A stretch of 64,000 nt of DNA from Antedon mediterranea (lineage: Eukaryota; Echinodermata; Crinoidea; Comatulida; Antedonidae): contig NC_092677.1 of assembly GCF_964355755.1 (NCBI RefSeq), positions 19,374,101-19,438,100 on the forward strand, read 5' to 3'. Position 1 is the stretch's first letter. Each line of letters starts with the position of its first letter. A model generated the notes under the pieces. The model had not been told where the DNA came from and did not search any database. It worked only from the letters and a program-made list of their open reading frames with translations. A program made the position numbers and the translations under genes. This document shows, one piece after another, positions 32,961 through 44,786 of this stretch.

Positions 32961-34792
32961 ATGCAAATAGATTATTACTTACCAAACTAAATCATAATTT
33001 TCACTATGATGAAATCTTAACAAATTTTAAACAGTGACATATTATGAAAGTGCACACTTGAAAGTTTTATATATTAACATGTGAAGAAAAAAGATAAACG
33101 TTATGTTTATTGTTTTGCTCTTTGAAAATGTTATTGTTTGTTTAATGATAAACATTTCAAAAATTATATTTAATATGCAAATAATGTAGCCATCAAACAC
33201 GTTTTAACATTCAACACTATAATAAATCAGACCTACAGTATGATTCATACACTGCAAGAAAATAAAATAAAAAATAGGGGGTAACCTTGCATTCTGGTGA
33301 ACTGTATCGTTTTTAAAAGTATACATATTTTGCAACATTTTCACAATTTTTTAACGTTTTACGTGCGCAACCAGTCATGTTTAACGTGCTCGTAGAACGC
33401 CATTTGAAGTTGAAAAGTGAATAAAATAACGTAAAATTGTTAACCAAAGATTGAAAAACACAAATCGTGCAAAAGAAATGCTCATACGTGTTTCCTGCGC
33501 TGTGCGCGCGTAAAAATGTGCGCACCTGGTGGCAATTTTTTAAACGCTTAAAATGACCTGAATCGTGCTCTAATTGAATCAGAAATTGATTTAGAGCATT
33601 TTAAAATTTCAAATGCCGTTTACTCGCGCACTTTCCAATGTTACAAATTTCGGTAGCGATAAAAAAGTTAGCAATTGATGTGAAGCAAACATGGCTGAAA
33701 TTTACGTTAAAAACTATTCATCTGTTTCGAAGTTATGATCAACTTAGGATTTTTTGAAAATCGCGCGTGACTTACGCTACGCGGTTCTGCCAGCGTCCAA
33801 AAGCTTGGCTGCACATCTTCAGCTAAATGTCTAAATGTTTACCAAGTTACAACATGTTATGTTAACAGGTTGCAGAGAAAAGCTGAACACAAAAATCGGC
33901 GGAAATAGAGAAGAATAATAAAAAAAAAGTAACACTACAATTCCAAGGGCTTATCCGCTTGAGGCGGATAACCAATTATTAGAGTTCCTAGGCCTGAGAA
34001 AAAAATCGAACAAAAGAAGCCATAGATTCATAATAATAAACAACCACATAAACTTTGTACACATTTTGCTGGTAGCTGTGTTTATGCTAAGAAAAAGTTG
34101 CTTAAAAAATGGTTTTGCATCAATACTATGTTAAATAATAGTGTTGTGGAATTACGTAATTCCGCAACCAATGATTTGTGACGGAATTTCAGTTTTAAAA
34201 CTTCAATAACTTAAGAAATAAAAAAAATTAAAAACAATAATTATCATAATATAATGTCTATACTCTTGCTTGATTTGCATTAGTCTTGATTTTTTACAGA
34301 AGTTGTTATTTTATAAGAAATCCTAAAAAAAAACACTTTTTTGTGTCGGAATTACAAAATATGATACATTATTATTATTGGGCCAAAATTAATTAATGTA
34401 AAATCAGAAATAATTTTTTTTTTTGGCTTGTGTCTAAAATGTTATGTACTATTACTGAAATAACATGGATTTTAACTTTTTACACCACTCTGATTATTTA
34501 TTACTAAAGCTGAAAAAGGTCATACATTTCTCATTTTCATTACATTTTTAGGTATTAATTTTTGAATCAAATTTTCCATATCATATCAAGGCGCTAATTT
34601 TTTTTTTTTTCATATAACCTAATTCTCTATAAAATAATCTTTAATTTGATACCAAATATAGTTTGATTGGTTTAATTTGAAAAAATGGAAAAATCCTCTG
34701 CACTATGGAATTGCCCAGTACTAAGTATAATATACTAATACAGTACCGACTACAGTAATACTAATAGGCATACTAATATTAATTTTTTTCAG

Positions 34793-34861
34793 AATGAACA
34801 AGGCTGCATTCAATTACATTGTAGAAGAGTTAAGACCACACATCACCTACAGAGATACTAG
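34793..34861 (+). pseudogene. Harbinger transposase exon, 5' piece
   Basis: After a pyrimidine tract and acceptor (TTTTTTTCAG) the frame reads MNKAAFNYIVEELRPHI and TYRDT. It is then cut by the LTR retrotransposon. The other half of the same codon series begins at 55325 (LRSAFSVEIRLALTLYRLST). With the 4-bp CTAG duplication discounted, the frame is continuous. FNYLVEELRP...R-D-T-R-L-R is the usual amino region of PIF/Harbinger transposases. Confidence 0.85.
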
Positions 34862-35445
34862 TGTAATATAACGATATACTTTTATATTTAAGAAATTGAC
34901 CTTTGTATCAGAATTTAAATAGGTTCACAAACTTGACCCAGAAAGTCTAGAGGAGAGTTTGTCCAGATGTTTTAATGACCATTTAGTTTATAATAGAATC
35001 CCTAAAGAAAACACTTAGCTTAACTTTGCGACCGTTCCCATCGTAAAACAATTAGATATTGACAGTTTTAAGCAGAGATTCGACAGGGCCAATTCATCAT
35101 TGTAACCTCCCAGATAAGATCAATCATTCCCACTTAAACACCCCTAGACCAACTTAGGACCAATCAGTAACCTCTAAGATTATGTAGTGACATATGCAAA
35201 TGAACCGAGGGCCAATATACTCCCAAGTTTCAGAAGGGCCCAGACACACCTCACAGCCACTTCTTCAGAAGCAGACCTACACAATTCACACCTCACCGAC
35301 AGCATCATTGATCCTCCGTTCCTTATCTATACTTATAGTTGTATATTGTACTGAAGTATTATACTGAATAAACAATATATGTGTTACGACAGTCAAGCGA
35401 GTAAGAGTCTTCATTAGTACCTCAACAACGCAACACTGTATTACA
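34862..35445 (+). repeat. 5' LTR
   Basis: 584 bp beginning TGTAATATAACGATATAC and ending CAACACTGTATTACA. A polyadenylation-type AATAAA lies at about 35367. It is immediately followed by the candidate primer-binding site. Confidence 0.92.
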
Positions 35446-35463
35446 TGGTGGAAGACCCGGGCA
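35446..35463 (+). promoter_or_regulatory. Candidate primer-binding site
   Basis: TGGTGGAAGACCCGGGCA begins directly after the LTR. It starts with TGG, complementary to the CCA end of a tRNA, as expected for minus-strand priming. The tRNA species was not identified. Confidence 0.55.
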
Positions 35464-37768
35464 TTTTTGAACACTTTTTGCATTCCTTTAATTCATTTTT
35501 AATTGGATCCGAAGCATTTGGGGTAAGTCAAAACCATTTTGATTTTTGATTTGTAACCTTGATTGAAAAGTGAGAGTTTACATACATATGGGCAATTCCA
35601 TGCAAACATGTACATGACCAAAAAAATTCAAATTAATTAGTCAGCTCAAAATTTGTGTTTATGTTACTCTTTGAATATGTGGGAACTAGGTTTTTAACTT
35701 TTTCAATTCATTTATGACTTTTTGCAGCCAAAAAATTACGTTTATTCAATGTTGAATATATATATTTTTTTTAGGTGTGAAAAATAGGTAATTACGTTAA
35801 CTGATTATTATTTTCCCAACAAAGCAATATTTATAAAGTAACATGTCTAAGTAATACGGTAGTACACTTAAGATGTATGGAAAATATGATATAACTACAA
35901 ATGTTGAATATCCCATATAGGAGTGCTGTGTATATTCTGTTATATAAAAGGGTATGTAATGCGAGTGACAAAAAAAATGATTTTTTTTTTTTATACCATC
36001 ATGATGATAATTTTTTTTAATGAAATTTTATAATTTAGCTATACTACTTTGAACAATTAAAATTTGACAAATAAAAATAAAAAATCCCCGTAAATACAAA
36101 ATTGTTGAGACATTGAAAAGTGAAATGCGAGTGACATGTAATGCGAGTGACGTTAAAAAATGGACAATGTAATGCGAGTGACATTACTAAAACTCTTTTT
36201 TTTGTAAAGTAAAATAGTAATTAATCTATCATTAGTTATGAATTAGTCCCAGAATTAGTATATACATTAATTTCATAATACAATGTGTGATTTGGCCCTT
36301 ATTTGGAGGCACTACAGTATAATAATTATAGCATTAGGTTTGTTGAGGGCACAATCCCTAGCAACGACCTTTTTGTAGTTAAATCATTTGAAAAATCAAT
36401 CATTATAAGAGCTCATTAAATAAAAAACACTAAATCTGGTGAGATTTAACAAATTTGGTACAATCTTTTGTGAAGATAAGAAGGTAAGAATAAGTATACA
36501 TTTATATTTAATCACAATTTTTAAGTTTTTTTTCTTATATTGTTAGTGTTAATTATTTCAAATTCTATAATTTGAAAACACCGCATATGGGTGTTTCCAT
36601 AAATAAAGGGGCCAAGGTGTGACATTAGGGTCAGAATTTCAAAGTGTGACATTCTAAGTCTAATAATCAATTCTAAATAGTATATCATGTACTTGAACTA
36701 AAAAAAAAAGCAAAATACACATTAAATCTGTTGTCTCTATGTAACAGCATTTATATAGTATCAACATGCATAGCAAATTTCACGTGTAACGGAGACACCA
36801 AAAACACATTATCTACCCCTCTTATAAGTTATTTTTAATAACCTAAAACTGTTTAAATTGGATTTTTAAATAGCTTTTGGGAACATCTTCAATGCAGAAA
36901 AATATCATTTAAATCACACCTTTTCAAATTTAAAAAATAGCTTAAGAAATAATTATGCAAAGCCGTTAAAGTTGACTTAATTTCTATATAAAAGATTTGT
37001 AAAGTCACTGCTGTTTAAAAATTACATGTAAACAATACAGAAATGAACAGAATATACCTCAAGTATATACATTTACTAGCAACAAGTCAAATCAGGATCA
37101 TACCTCTATGTGGAAATAAAACAATATGGTTCATGAAATATAAATGGAAGATTTCACGTGTAACGGAGACACCAAATGTTCACTTTAACTCGTCACAATG
37201 TTTTATGAAATGGTTTGATATGCAGCCATTTTTAAAGTGTAACAAATGTGGTTACTACTGCATACAATTGATAAACTGGTAAAAATAGTATATCAAATAC
37301 TATCTTTTAATCAATAAAACAATATAATTCATGCAATAAAAAATTGAAGTTTTCACGTGTAACAGAGACACCAAAAAGTTAACTTAAATAAGTCAACAAG
37401 AACTACTACATTATTTTTAAAGTGTGACAACTGTAATTACTACTGCACACAACAAACTGCTAAAATATACTATTAATAGTCATTTACAGTAAAATCATTG
37501 AGAATACATTTGGATATACTTCGCATTAACACTCTTGTTCAATCATTAAAACGTATAATCTATATAAATTTACGTAAGGGAAAAATTTGGTAAATCGCGC
37601 ATTACTTCTAAAATGTTTACTCAATGGTATATAAAGTTAGTTCGTACTTTCAGTGCTGATTTTAACCACCTGATGTAACCCTGTTTAATAATTTAATTTC
37701 AGTTATGTAATTTTTTTTTATGCTGAAATTACTGTATATTCGAGAACCGTCTGTGGGCTGATGTTTCT

Positions 37769-37957
37769 TTGGTTGGTCTTTTTGTTGATGCGGCATCTCT
37801 ATTTTTGGGGTTAAATGCAGTTCTCAATTGGAACGGTAACATTGTTGATAAACTGCTGATCTGTATAGATGAAAAAAATGACAATGAAACATTAGATTTG
37901 CCCATCTGGGTTAAATTTGATTCATCATCATATAGAAATATAAAGTACTGTATGTAA
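37769..37957 (+). CDS. Unrecognised short open frame in F2
   Basis: About 62 codons including MVGLFVDAASLFLGLNAVLN and a following acidic stretch (IDEKNDNETLDLPIWVKF). The composition is protein-like, and it lies inside F2 just before the Harbinger MITE, so it could be an exon of the element's own gene. I do not recognise the family; the boundaries are those of the open frame only. Confidence 0.25.
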   Translation: MVGLFVDAASLFLGLNAVLNWNGNIVDKLLICIDEKNDNETLDLPIWVKFDSSSYRNIKYCM

Positions 37958-38194
37958 TTAAGTATTTTTAATATAAATTATACCAATTTAAATAAAAATA
38001 AATATATCTATTATTATTATAAAATATGTTAGGCCTACTATACTAAAGAAAGTGTTTTCTTATCTTATGTTGATGGATTATAATATTTATTATTATTAAT
38101 TATAAAACAATAAATGAACACTTGTCTTTCTTGAGTTATGCTCATAAATTGATTTGACTAAAACTATTGCTTTCTTTTCAGATTATTAGTTTAA

Positions 38195-39086
38195 GGGTCT
38201 GTTTCTGCTGAAAAAATCAAAATAATCGATTTTTTCCAGTCACCGCAAACCACAAAAATAATCGCGTTGCAATTGAAAATTGCTACGACTTTAATCGGTT
38301 ATTCAGGTAATCGGTTTTTAAAGTCACGTCATCATTCCCCCACAGCGCAGTTCAAGTTATGAAAGGCCGATGAGAGTTGGTTTGTTTACATCCTATCGCT
38401 GCCTAAAACTCTCACATGTAGGATTAAAAATTACTCTTACCTAAAGCTATATTATTTGTAAAATAAACATCTAGGCCTACTACCGTACCACATACAACAG
38501 AATAATGATGTTATATTAATAAGGACACGTCGGCGAAAAAAGTACGTTTCGCCGTTCGTTGGTTCTACCTTCGGCCTATATATAGGCTATATATTTCTAC
38601 CGAAACAAGTCAACAGACAACAGGCCTAAACAATGTAAAACATCGTTAGCCTAGCCTGGTGGTATGTAACGGGTGTACTTGTAACACAGAATCCTGGAGT
38701 CTCTCGGTATAATTCACCCCACAAAATAATAAAAATCAAATGTTTAACATTAATTGATTGTTATTCGGTCTACATCGCGATCGTGGTTTTGCTGATCGTC
38801 GTCGATATCGCGCAAATAAACAGCATGCTTTGTGAAGTGAAGTTTGTCATACTCTAGAGGTCAAAGTGAGGTCAATAATCGCTATTTGTGTTGCAGCTCA
38901 AAACTGCTCCGCAATAATCGGTTAAAACAAGAAATAATCGATTAAAACACGCAATGGATTGAGTGTTTTTAATCGGTTATTTTTAATCGGTTATTTTATT
39001 TTGCGCCGTTTCTGCTGCCCAAAAATAATCGATTAAAAAAATAAACGGTTAATAATCGATTATTTCTGCTCAGCAGAAACAGGCCC
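38195..39086. mobile_element. PIF/Harbinger MITE, 0.9 kb
   Basis: The ends GGGTCTGTTTCTGCTGA (38195) and TCAGCAGAAACAGGCCC (ending 39086) are flanked by TAA (38192-38194, 39087-39089). Subterminal AATAATCGATTAAA and TAATCGGTTATT words repeat at both ends. It encodes no protein. The GGGCCTGTT-type tips resemble the end of the larger Harbinger at 59091 (AACAGGCCC). Confidence 0.85.
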
Positions 39087-39344
39087 TAAAATATTAATTT
39101 TATTCATCAAATATTTATTATTATCATTTTATTATTATAATAAAATTAATATGTTACTGATAATTTTGTCTTAGTTATACTGGGTATAAATGTTTTTTAC
39201 GTATTATTTTTAAATGTTGTAAAATGTCTGTTGACTTTATTTCTCATTCTTTTATAATTGTTTTCAAAACCACATCGGGAAAACAGTAGACTAGTTATAA
39301 TGTTGAAGTCTATGGAATATATTTAAAACGAAGAGTAAATAAAG

Positions 39345-39866
39345 GTTCCCCATTAAACTAAGCGCGATCTCTTTGTAGGGAGCCGACGAAGGAAGCGTGT
39401 GGGTTTTGGCCAACAAAATAAAGGTTCACCGAACCATGACCGAAATGATACCAGTCACCCCATTTGAGCACCGGGAGTCGCCGAGCCAGCAATCACGTTG
39501 GTTTTCAATAAAAATTAAAAAATAAAGGTTCATCAAAATGAACAGCTAAAAATAAACGCGATCTCAATTTGGAGGAGAATTTTATTAGCCAAGCACGTGG
39601 TGTTTCGGAAAACCCTATTAATAATTATCGTACATGGAGTATACACTGTCGCTGTAGAAATACCGCCGGAGTCGCCGATCTCAATGTGGAGGAGAGTTCA
39701 TTAGCCAAGCACATGATATTTTGGAAAACCCTTAATAATTATCGTACAGACCTGTAGAAATACCAGTCGCCCCTTTCAGCTTCGGAGTCGCCGAGCCAGC
39801 TAAAAATAAACTTATCGCAATGTGGAGCAGAGTTCATTGCCCAAGCACGTGGTAATACTATCCTAT
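39345..39866. repeat. Irregular tandem repeat, about 130-170 bp
   Basis: Recurring blocks AAAAATAAACGCGATCTCAA, GGAGTCGCCGAGCCAGC, TTCATTAGCCAAGCACGTGG-like and AATAATTATCGTACA at 39370-39866. The TA MITE at 39869 lands at the right edge. No gene; the open frame at 39569-39757 is repeat-derived. Confidence 0.6.
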
Positions 39867-39868
39867 TA

Positions 39869-40716
39869 CCGTATATTTCGGTGTATAAGTCGCACTTTTG
39901 ACACGCAAATTTGACCTCTAAATTAAGGGTGCGTCTTATACACCGAACATAAATGCCTCACCACACAGATTATACATAGGCCTAGGCTATCGTCACCTCG
40001 TTTGCTAGGCCTGAGTAGGCTAGGCCTAGCTACAGTAACTAACTAACGTAACGGCAACCTGCTTCTGCTTAGGCCTAGTTTTCAAGTCATTTTAGCATGA
40101 TGTTATACTAAATATGATGAAAAGATTTGTTCATTATGGCGCTCCGATAAAATTTCATTTGTAAACGTTTACGTCGTACGATTGGAATAGTATTTATTTA
40201 TACAGTAGTTATACGCACGATCGCCGTACCCCAAGCGCAAGCCCTTCTTTTGGTGGCACATGGTGTACGGTATTCGACTAGTATATTCTCCAGGTGATTA
40301 TAGCATGGACCTAGCGTACACACTTATCGGATACATAGATACTAATCGAATACGATTGTCCGTGAAAACGTGCGCCCTCTCGAAATGATCGAGCGAGGCT
40401 AGCCCACACACGTGCGTGTTACACACACGGTCATGCACTCGATGTTGCGGCGAAACTCATGAATAACAAGTTAGAAAGAACTTGTTGAGGCTGGGCGCGG
40501 CCGAGCCTAGGTAAGAAAAAACCTAAATAAAGGACGCCGTTGTAGATATAACAAAATATATTATTACAATAATATTGATTACAATTTAAAAAAACATTTT
40601 TTTGATGAAATATAAGGTGCGTCTTATACATCGACGATATAAAAAATACCGATATTTTACTCTCAGTTGGGGGTGCGTCTTATACACAGGTGCGACTTAT
40701 ACACCGAAATATACGG
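39869..40716. mobile_element. TA-type MITE family 1, copy 3
   Basis: The ends match the copies at 24198 and 25145 (CCGTATATTTCGGTGTATAA) and are flanked by TA (39867-39868, 40717-40718). It has the same length and internal extra segment as the 25145 copy (848 bp), and only scattered base changes separate them. This points to a recent burst. Confidence 0.88.
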
Positions 40717-40718
40717 TA

Positions 40719-42568
40719 CTATTAGGAGAACCTATTGTTCTTTGTTGTTTTGATTTGATTTCGTTCATTATAAATTGTTATCCACAGCCTTGCGTTTATA
40801 TTATATGTAATTGTTTTTATCAATTTAAATAAAGTTATTAATTATTATTAAATTTATAAAACCTTAGTATATCTTCCGTAGATTGAAACAAGTTAAATAT
40901 TCCCTACACATCAAGTGAAATCGCCCAAATATGATAGGCGCGCATACGCGACAACCAAGTTGCTTGGACTCGCTCACTATAGTGGAGGGTATTTTAAATG
41001 TATATTATAGTAAACATTTAATTCATATTTTATCTTGTCGAATAGCAACGTTAAATAAATAAACAAAATTATGTACTAATATTACACATTATTTTGTGTA
41101 ATATGTTTTTTATTATAACTGAAATGAACCAAATACAATTCTTTTTTTTCCCACAGTAACAAATAGAATAGTCAAAAACGACGAATTTGTTTTTATTCTG
41201 AAAGTGGTTGTAAACTATGGACTTTTATCCCTATTTCTTGTGACAATAATTAAATAACTTTTTATTTTTCTGTGTCATATAGAAGCAATAACCAAATAGC
41301 AAACACATAATGTAAAATTTAAAGATTTTATGGTAACTAATTGCTAATTATTTGCAAAATACTACACCAGTATAAGGTCTAGTACACTACGTAACAAGAC
41401 ACGGCGTATCTTCTACGATGTTACGCTGTAACCTGCCTAGTGGAAAATGTTTTGCAATTTTGCTCATTAATTTGTTAAATATTAATCAATTATAGACATA
41501 TCTGTTCATTAGGTATACATTATGAAGCTGCTATGAGATAAACAACATTCCTACCACATTAAAACAAATATCAACTATATAGTATCAACAAACTACCAAC
41601 GTAACCGTGTCTCATTGTGTATACGACACCCAGTTTTTGACTATGATGTTGACGTTAGAGTACGAAGATAGTTTTGGCGTTTAATTTTCTTGTATTTTTC
41701 ATTATAACCCACTATTTTCTAAATTCTAAAAACTAACAAAATAAAAATACACAAAACTTACATGCAATGAAGCGCGTAGAAGTTATTTACAACGTAACAG
41801 TTGAAACAACGTAACAGAGGGACACGAAAAGTCTCTACCGCTGTAACTTGAAATTAGCGCGGATCCTAGCGATGATTTTTTCGCCGAGACTTTAGTTCGC
41901 CTGCTTCTTGAATCACGTGACCTTCAACTTCAGAAATAGCTCTCGCGGCGTTCACCCCCGATGGTCTATGAATAACTACGTAACGAATATACGAGACACG
42001 AAATGTTCTAAAAAAATAGTTTTTCGTCTGTAATTGACTAAATAAAATCGCCATTTTGTAGAACATTGTGTAAGGTAAATTTCAGTGATCTGTTGTAGTG
42101 AATGTAATTCGATTTTCGTCATTATAGTGGTACTTCTTGTGTCTGTTCACTAATAAAGATCGTACTAACAACGTAACAAAGTGAGACACGAAATGTTACG
42201 TTGTGATGCTGGACGTCGCAGACCGTTGTGTGGAAAACAAAAAATCGTGGGAAATTGTAATTAGCTTATATTTAACGTCGCTTTGTACTCTATTGTGATG
42301 ATAAATAAATACAAAATAACTATTGCTGTAGTATATTTTTTAAACTCTGATATGTCAGTGTATTTAAATGTCACACATATTTTAATAAAATGAGCTAGAC
42401 ACCACGATATATTTTTTTTTTCCAACATGTAATAGTATTAACCCATATTATTGTTCTATCATATGATAAAATCATTTTTTAAATAACTATTACCAATTTA
42501 GAGTAAACAGCAAACTAACTATCACCAATACTAAAATACCCACTGGCCCCTTTATTTATGGAAACACC
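40719..42568. other. Right half of F2, no recognised gene
   Basis: AT-rich DNA with GTAAC...GACAC motif copies near 41600-42200. The minus-strand open frame at 41866-42066 shows no known features. Confidence 0.45.
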
Positions 42569-42733
42569 CATATAGGCCTAGGCTATAATAATTTATTTAT
42601 ATATTATTATTTACTAGGCATATTTTACACCACCAGGTCTAAAGCATTGTAGTTTTAAAAACAAAATATATAATTGCTTATTATTTAAAAATAATTTTAA
42701 AATATCATTCACATTTGCATCCTGCCTTTAGAA

Positions 42734-43110
42734 ATGGCCGAACGACAGAGAAAGTACCTAGAAAAACTGAAAGCCGAGGGAAAATACACTTCATACAGAA
42801 ACAAACAAAATGAAATTTCGAAAAGAAGTAAAAAAGTAAAAGAAAAGAGAAAATTCTAGCTCTGCCACCAGCTTTGAAGAAGCAGAAGATTGATGCTCTT
42901 AAAGTTGCTAATAGAAAACGTGTGGCTATTAATTCAGAGCAAAGAAGGCTGCTTTGGCATCAGACGGGCCATCACCTTTTAGAAGTGCTATGGCTTTGCT
43001 AAAGCCACTACCAGGGCAAAAAGAATGCTTGATGCTGGTTGGCGAAGAACTTTGAGTTCCATAATTTGTAAAATGGCTGTTTGAATTTTCTATTTTCATT
43101 TTTAGTGACC
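42734..43110 (+). pseudogene. Decayed gene start in F1 (basic, KYxEKLK type)
   Basis: ATG at 42734 behind an acceptor-like TTTAG. The first frame gives MAERQRKYLEKLKAEGKYTS and ends at TAG 42857-42859. Shifting frame continues with a ALPPALKKQKIDALKVANRK stretch, then SPFRSAMAL, then AKATTRAKRML, showing at least three indels. A basic KYxEKLK start followed by an FRSxxxLxKAxxRxxR segment resembles uncharacterised proteins encoded by multicopy elements in invertebrates and fish. The carboxyl exon in F3 may belong to the same protein family (inference). Confidence 0.45.
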
Positions 43111-43796
43111 GTATAAGTGTTCTGTTACTGTGTTTGTAAAAAATCAAGATATTCTGTTAGTGTTAAAAATAGATGATGTCCTTTAGAACTTCATCCAAAT
43201 GAGTTGAAATAAAAGTTTTTACTTGAAAATTGATATAACATTCTTTGAGTGGTTTAATGTTGCATTATTTAATTATTGTCTACTTTTCTTTCTGCTTTGC
43301 TTAGTAAATACTAAGTTCATTTCTTACGGTAATGCGAGTGACAGTAATGCGAGTGACGGGACTTTTTTGTTAAAATGTAAAATATTTTTAAAATCTATGT
43401 AATGTTGAATTTTTTTATTATCCTATTTTATACTTTAAAAGTACAGCAATTAAAAATATAAGATCTTTTGATTCATATATTTTTAGATTAAGGACACGTT
43501 CTTATCAAATCTAATCAAATTTTTGTTGTGTCCTTTTTGTGTAATGCGTGTGACAGAATTTCGCAATGGCGTCATTGTCGAAGTAAAAGACATACAATTT
43601 TTTTTATAGTATTTTATTAAAGACTTGCACCTAAAGTATGTTCATATAAAACATTGACTTAAAAATCCAATTAGTATAGAAAGTACAAAGCTTAGACTAA
43701 CAAAAATGACTGTAATGTGTAATGCGAGTGACCATGGAATTGCCCATATACACTAAATTGTTTTTGATATTTGATTAATAATTAATATTATAAAGT

Positions 43797-44762
43797 ATGG
43801 TCGACGTTGTTGATAACGAAGTAATTTTAAATGAGCCCGTCAATCCTCACCCCGTGCCCTACCTAAGACAAACCGATTTCCTTCCCAAAAGATATGACGG
43901 TTCCATAACCGATCACGACCAATGTAGTGCACACTACTTATCGTTTACCGACTACCTTGAGGCCCACACTTTAGAAAACCCTGTAAACAATGCCCAATTA
44001 ATTAATGTACCGGTAATAAGTTTTTTCAAACGTAGCCTTCAGGGCCAAGCTAGACTCTGGATTGAGGGAAAGCAGTTCGATTCACTGGAATCCTTAAAAA
44101 CCCAATTCATCAACAGGTTTAGTAAAAACAAATCAATCTATGCGCACATAAGAGAATACGATTCAATTACTTGCACCACTGGCGACAACGCCGAAAAACA
44201 CTTAACCAAAATCAAACGAGCCGCATACAGAATTGGATACGCTGACCAGCAGATAAAGAATAAATTTATTTCGACCCTTCCACCAAAATGTAGAGCAGCT
44301 GTAGCCATGTCCACCCCAATCGATGCCACTATTGACAATATCGTAAATAGCACACAAAATTACCTTGACCTTTCCGGAGATGATTCCACACGGGAAGTTT
44401 CATTCAACGTCAATAAGGAAACAGATAATAGTCTCGAATCGCTCCAACATGAGATAAATTCTCTTAAGTTAGATATAGCCACAACAAAACGATCCCTTAA
44501 TGATGATACTCGACGCTCACGTTCCCCCACCCGAAATTATATCCCAAGACGAAACCGAAGCCCAAGCCCCTACAAACCCCGATTCCAGACCCCACCGACC
44601 CCAAGATATAGACAACCTCCCCCAACCTGTTATTACTGCGGGAAACCAGGCCACATAGCAAGGCACTGCCGACAACAAAACCGTTCTTACGGAAACTATC
44701 CCCCGCCATACCCATACCAACAGTCAAACAATTACTACCCTAGCCACCAGCAGGATTTTTAA
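43797..44762 (+). CDS. gag: Gag of the LTR retrotransposon
   Basis: 321 codons from ATG 43797 to TAA 44760-44762, uninterrupted. Residues about 20-200 look like a retrotransposon capsid (FFKRSLQGQARLWIEGK and a SLKTQFINRFSKNKS stretch). A coiled-coil-like segment follows, then a basic, proline-rich tail with one CCHC zinc knuckle (CYYCGKPGHIARHC, about residues 279-292). Gag packages element RNA into particles. It is the only intact gene of this copy. Pol follows in the same frame once the 44787-46528 insertion is discounted, separated by two stops (TAA 44760, TAG 44772), which suggests stop suppression or re-initiation at the ATG at 44775. Confidence 0.9.
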   Translation: MVDVVDNEVILNEPVNPHPVPYLRQTDFLPKRYDGSITDHDQCSAHYLSFTDYLEAHTLENPVNNAQLINVPVISFFKRSLQGQARLWIEGKQFDSLESLKTQFINRFSKNKSIYAHIREYDSITCTTGDNAEKHLTKIKRAAYRIGYADQQIKNKFISTLPPKCRAAVAMSTPIDATIDNIVNSTQNYLDLSGDDSTREVSFNVNKETDNSLESLQHEINSLKLDIATTKRSLNDDTRRSRSPTRNYIPRRNRSPSPYKPRFQTPPTPRYRQPPPTCYYCGKPGHIARHCRQQNRSYGNYPPPYPYQQSNNYYPSHQQDF

Positions 44763-44786
44763 AAAGGGGAGTAGATGCCGCCTATA

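Larger units (their letters stand above)
31676..34715. mobile_element. Element F3: right end with CTATGGAATTGCCC, left end not located
   Basis: The right tip CTATGGAATTGCCC (34702-34715) is the reverse complement of GGGCAATTCCATAG, nearly the same as the ends of element F1 (35590-43745). The motif GTGACGGAATTAC or close variants occurs at 31676, 31872, 31886, about 32072, 34144, 34178 and 34343, mostly in plus orientation. This matches the layout of F1 and F2 with their own motifs. It holds a decayed gene exon (32102-32525) and a SINE-like segment. The given start is the first motif copy, not a true boundary. Confidence 0.5.
36589..42569. mobile_element. Element F2: 6.0-kb DNA element with GGGTGTTTCCAT ends
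   Basis: The ends GGGTGTTTCCATAAATAA (36589) and TTATTTATGGAAACACCC (ending 42569), with the match extending to AAGGGGCCA, are flanked by ATAT (36585-36588, 42570-42573). The motif GTAACGGAGACACCAAA lies at 36786, 37160 and 37359 (one change). Related GTAAC...GAGACACGAAA words occur at about 41805-41830, 41980 and 42172, in the same orientation. It contains the Harbinger MITE 38195-39086 and the TA MITE 39869-40716. No transposase was recognised. Confidence 0.75.
35590..43745. mobile_element. Element F1: 8.2-kb DNA element with GGGCAATTCCATG ends
   Basis: The ends GGGCAATTCCATG (35590) and CATGGAATTGCCC (ending 43745) are flanked by ATAT (35586-35589, 43746-43749). The motif GTAATGCGAGTGAC occurs at 35956, about 36122, 36138 and 36169 on the left and at 43329, 43344, 43541 (one change) and 43719 on the right, all on the plus strand; the last copy abuts the terminal repeat. 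It contains element F2 (36589-42569) and a decayed gene start (42734-43110). Its own sequence without F2 is about 2.2 kb. It sits in the leader between the LTR and gag. The superfamily was not identified. Confidence 0.75.
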
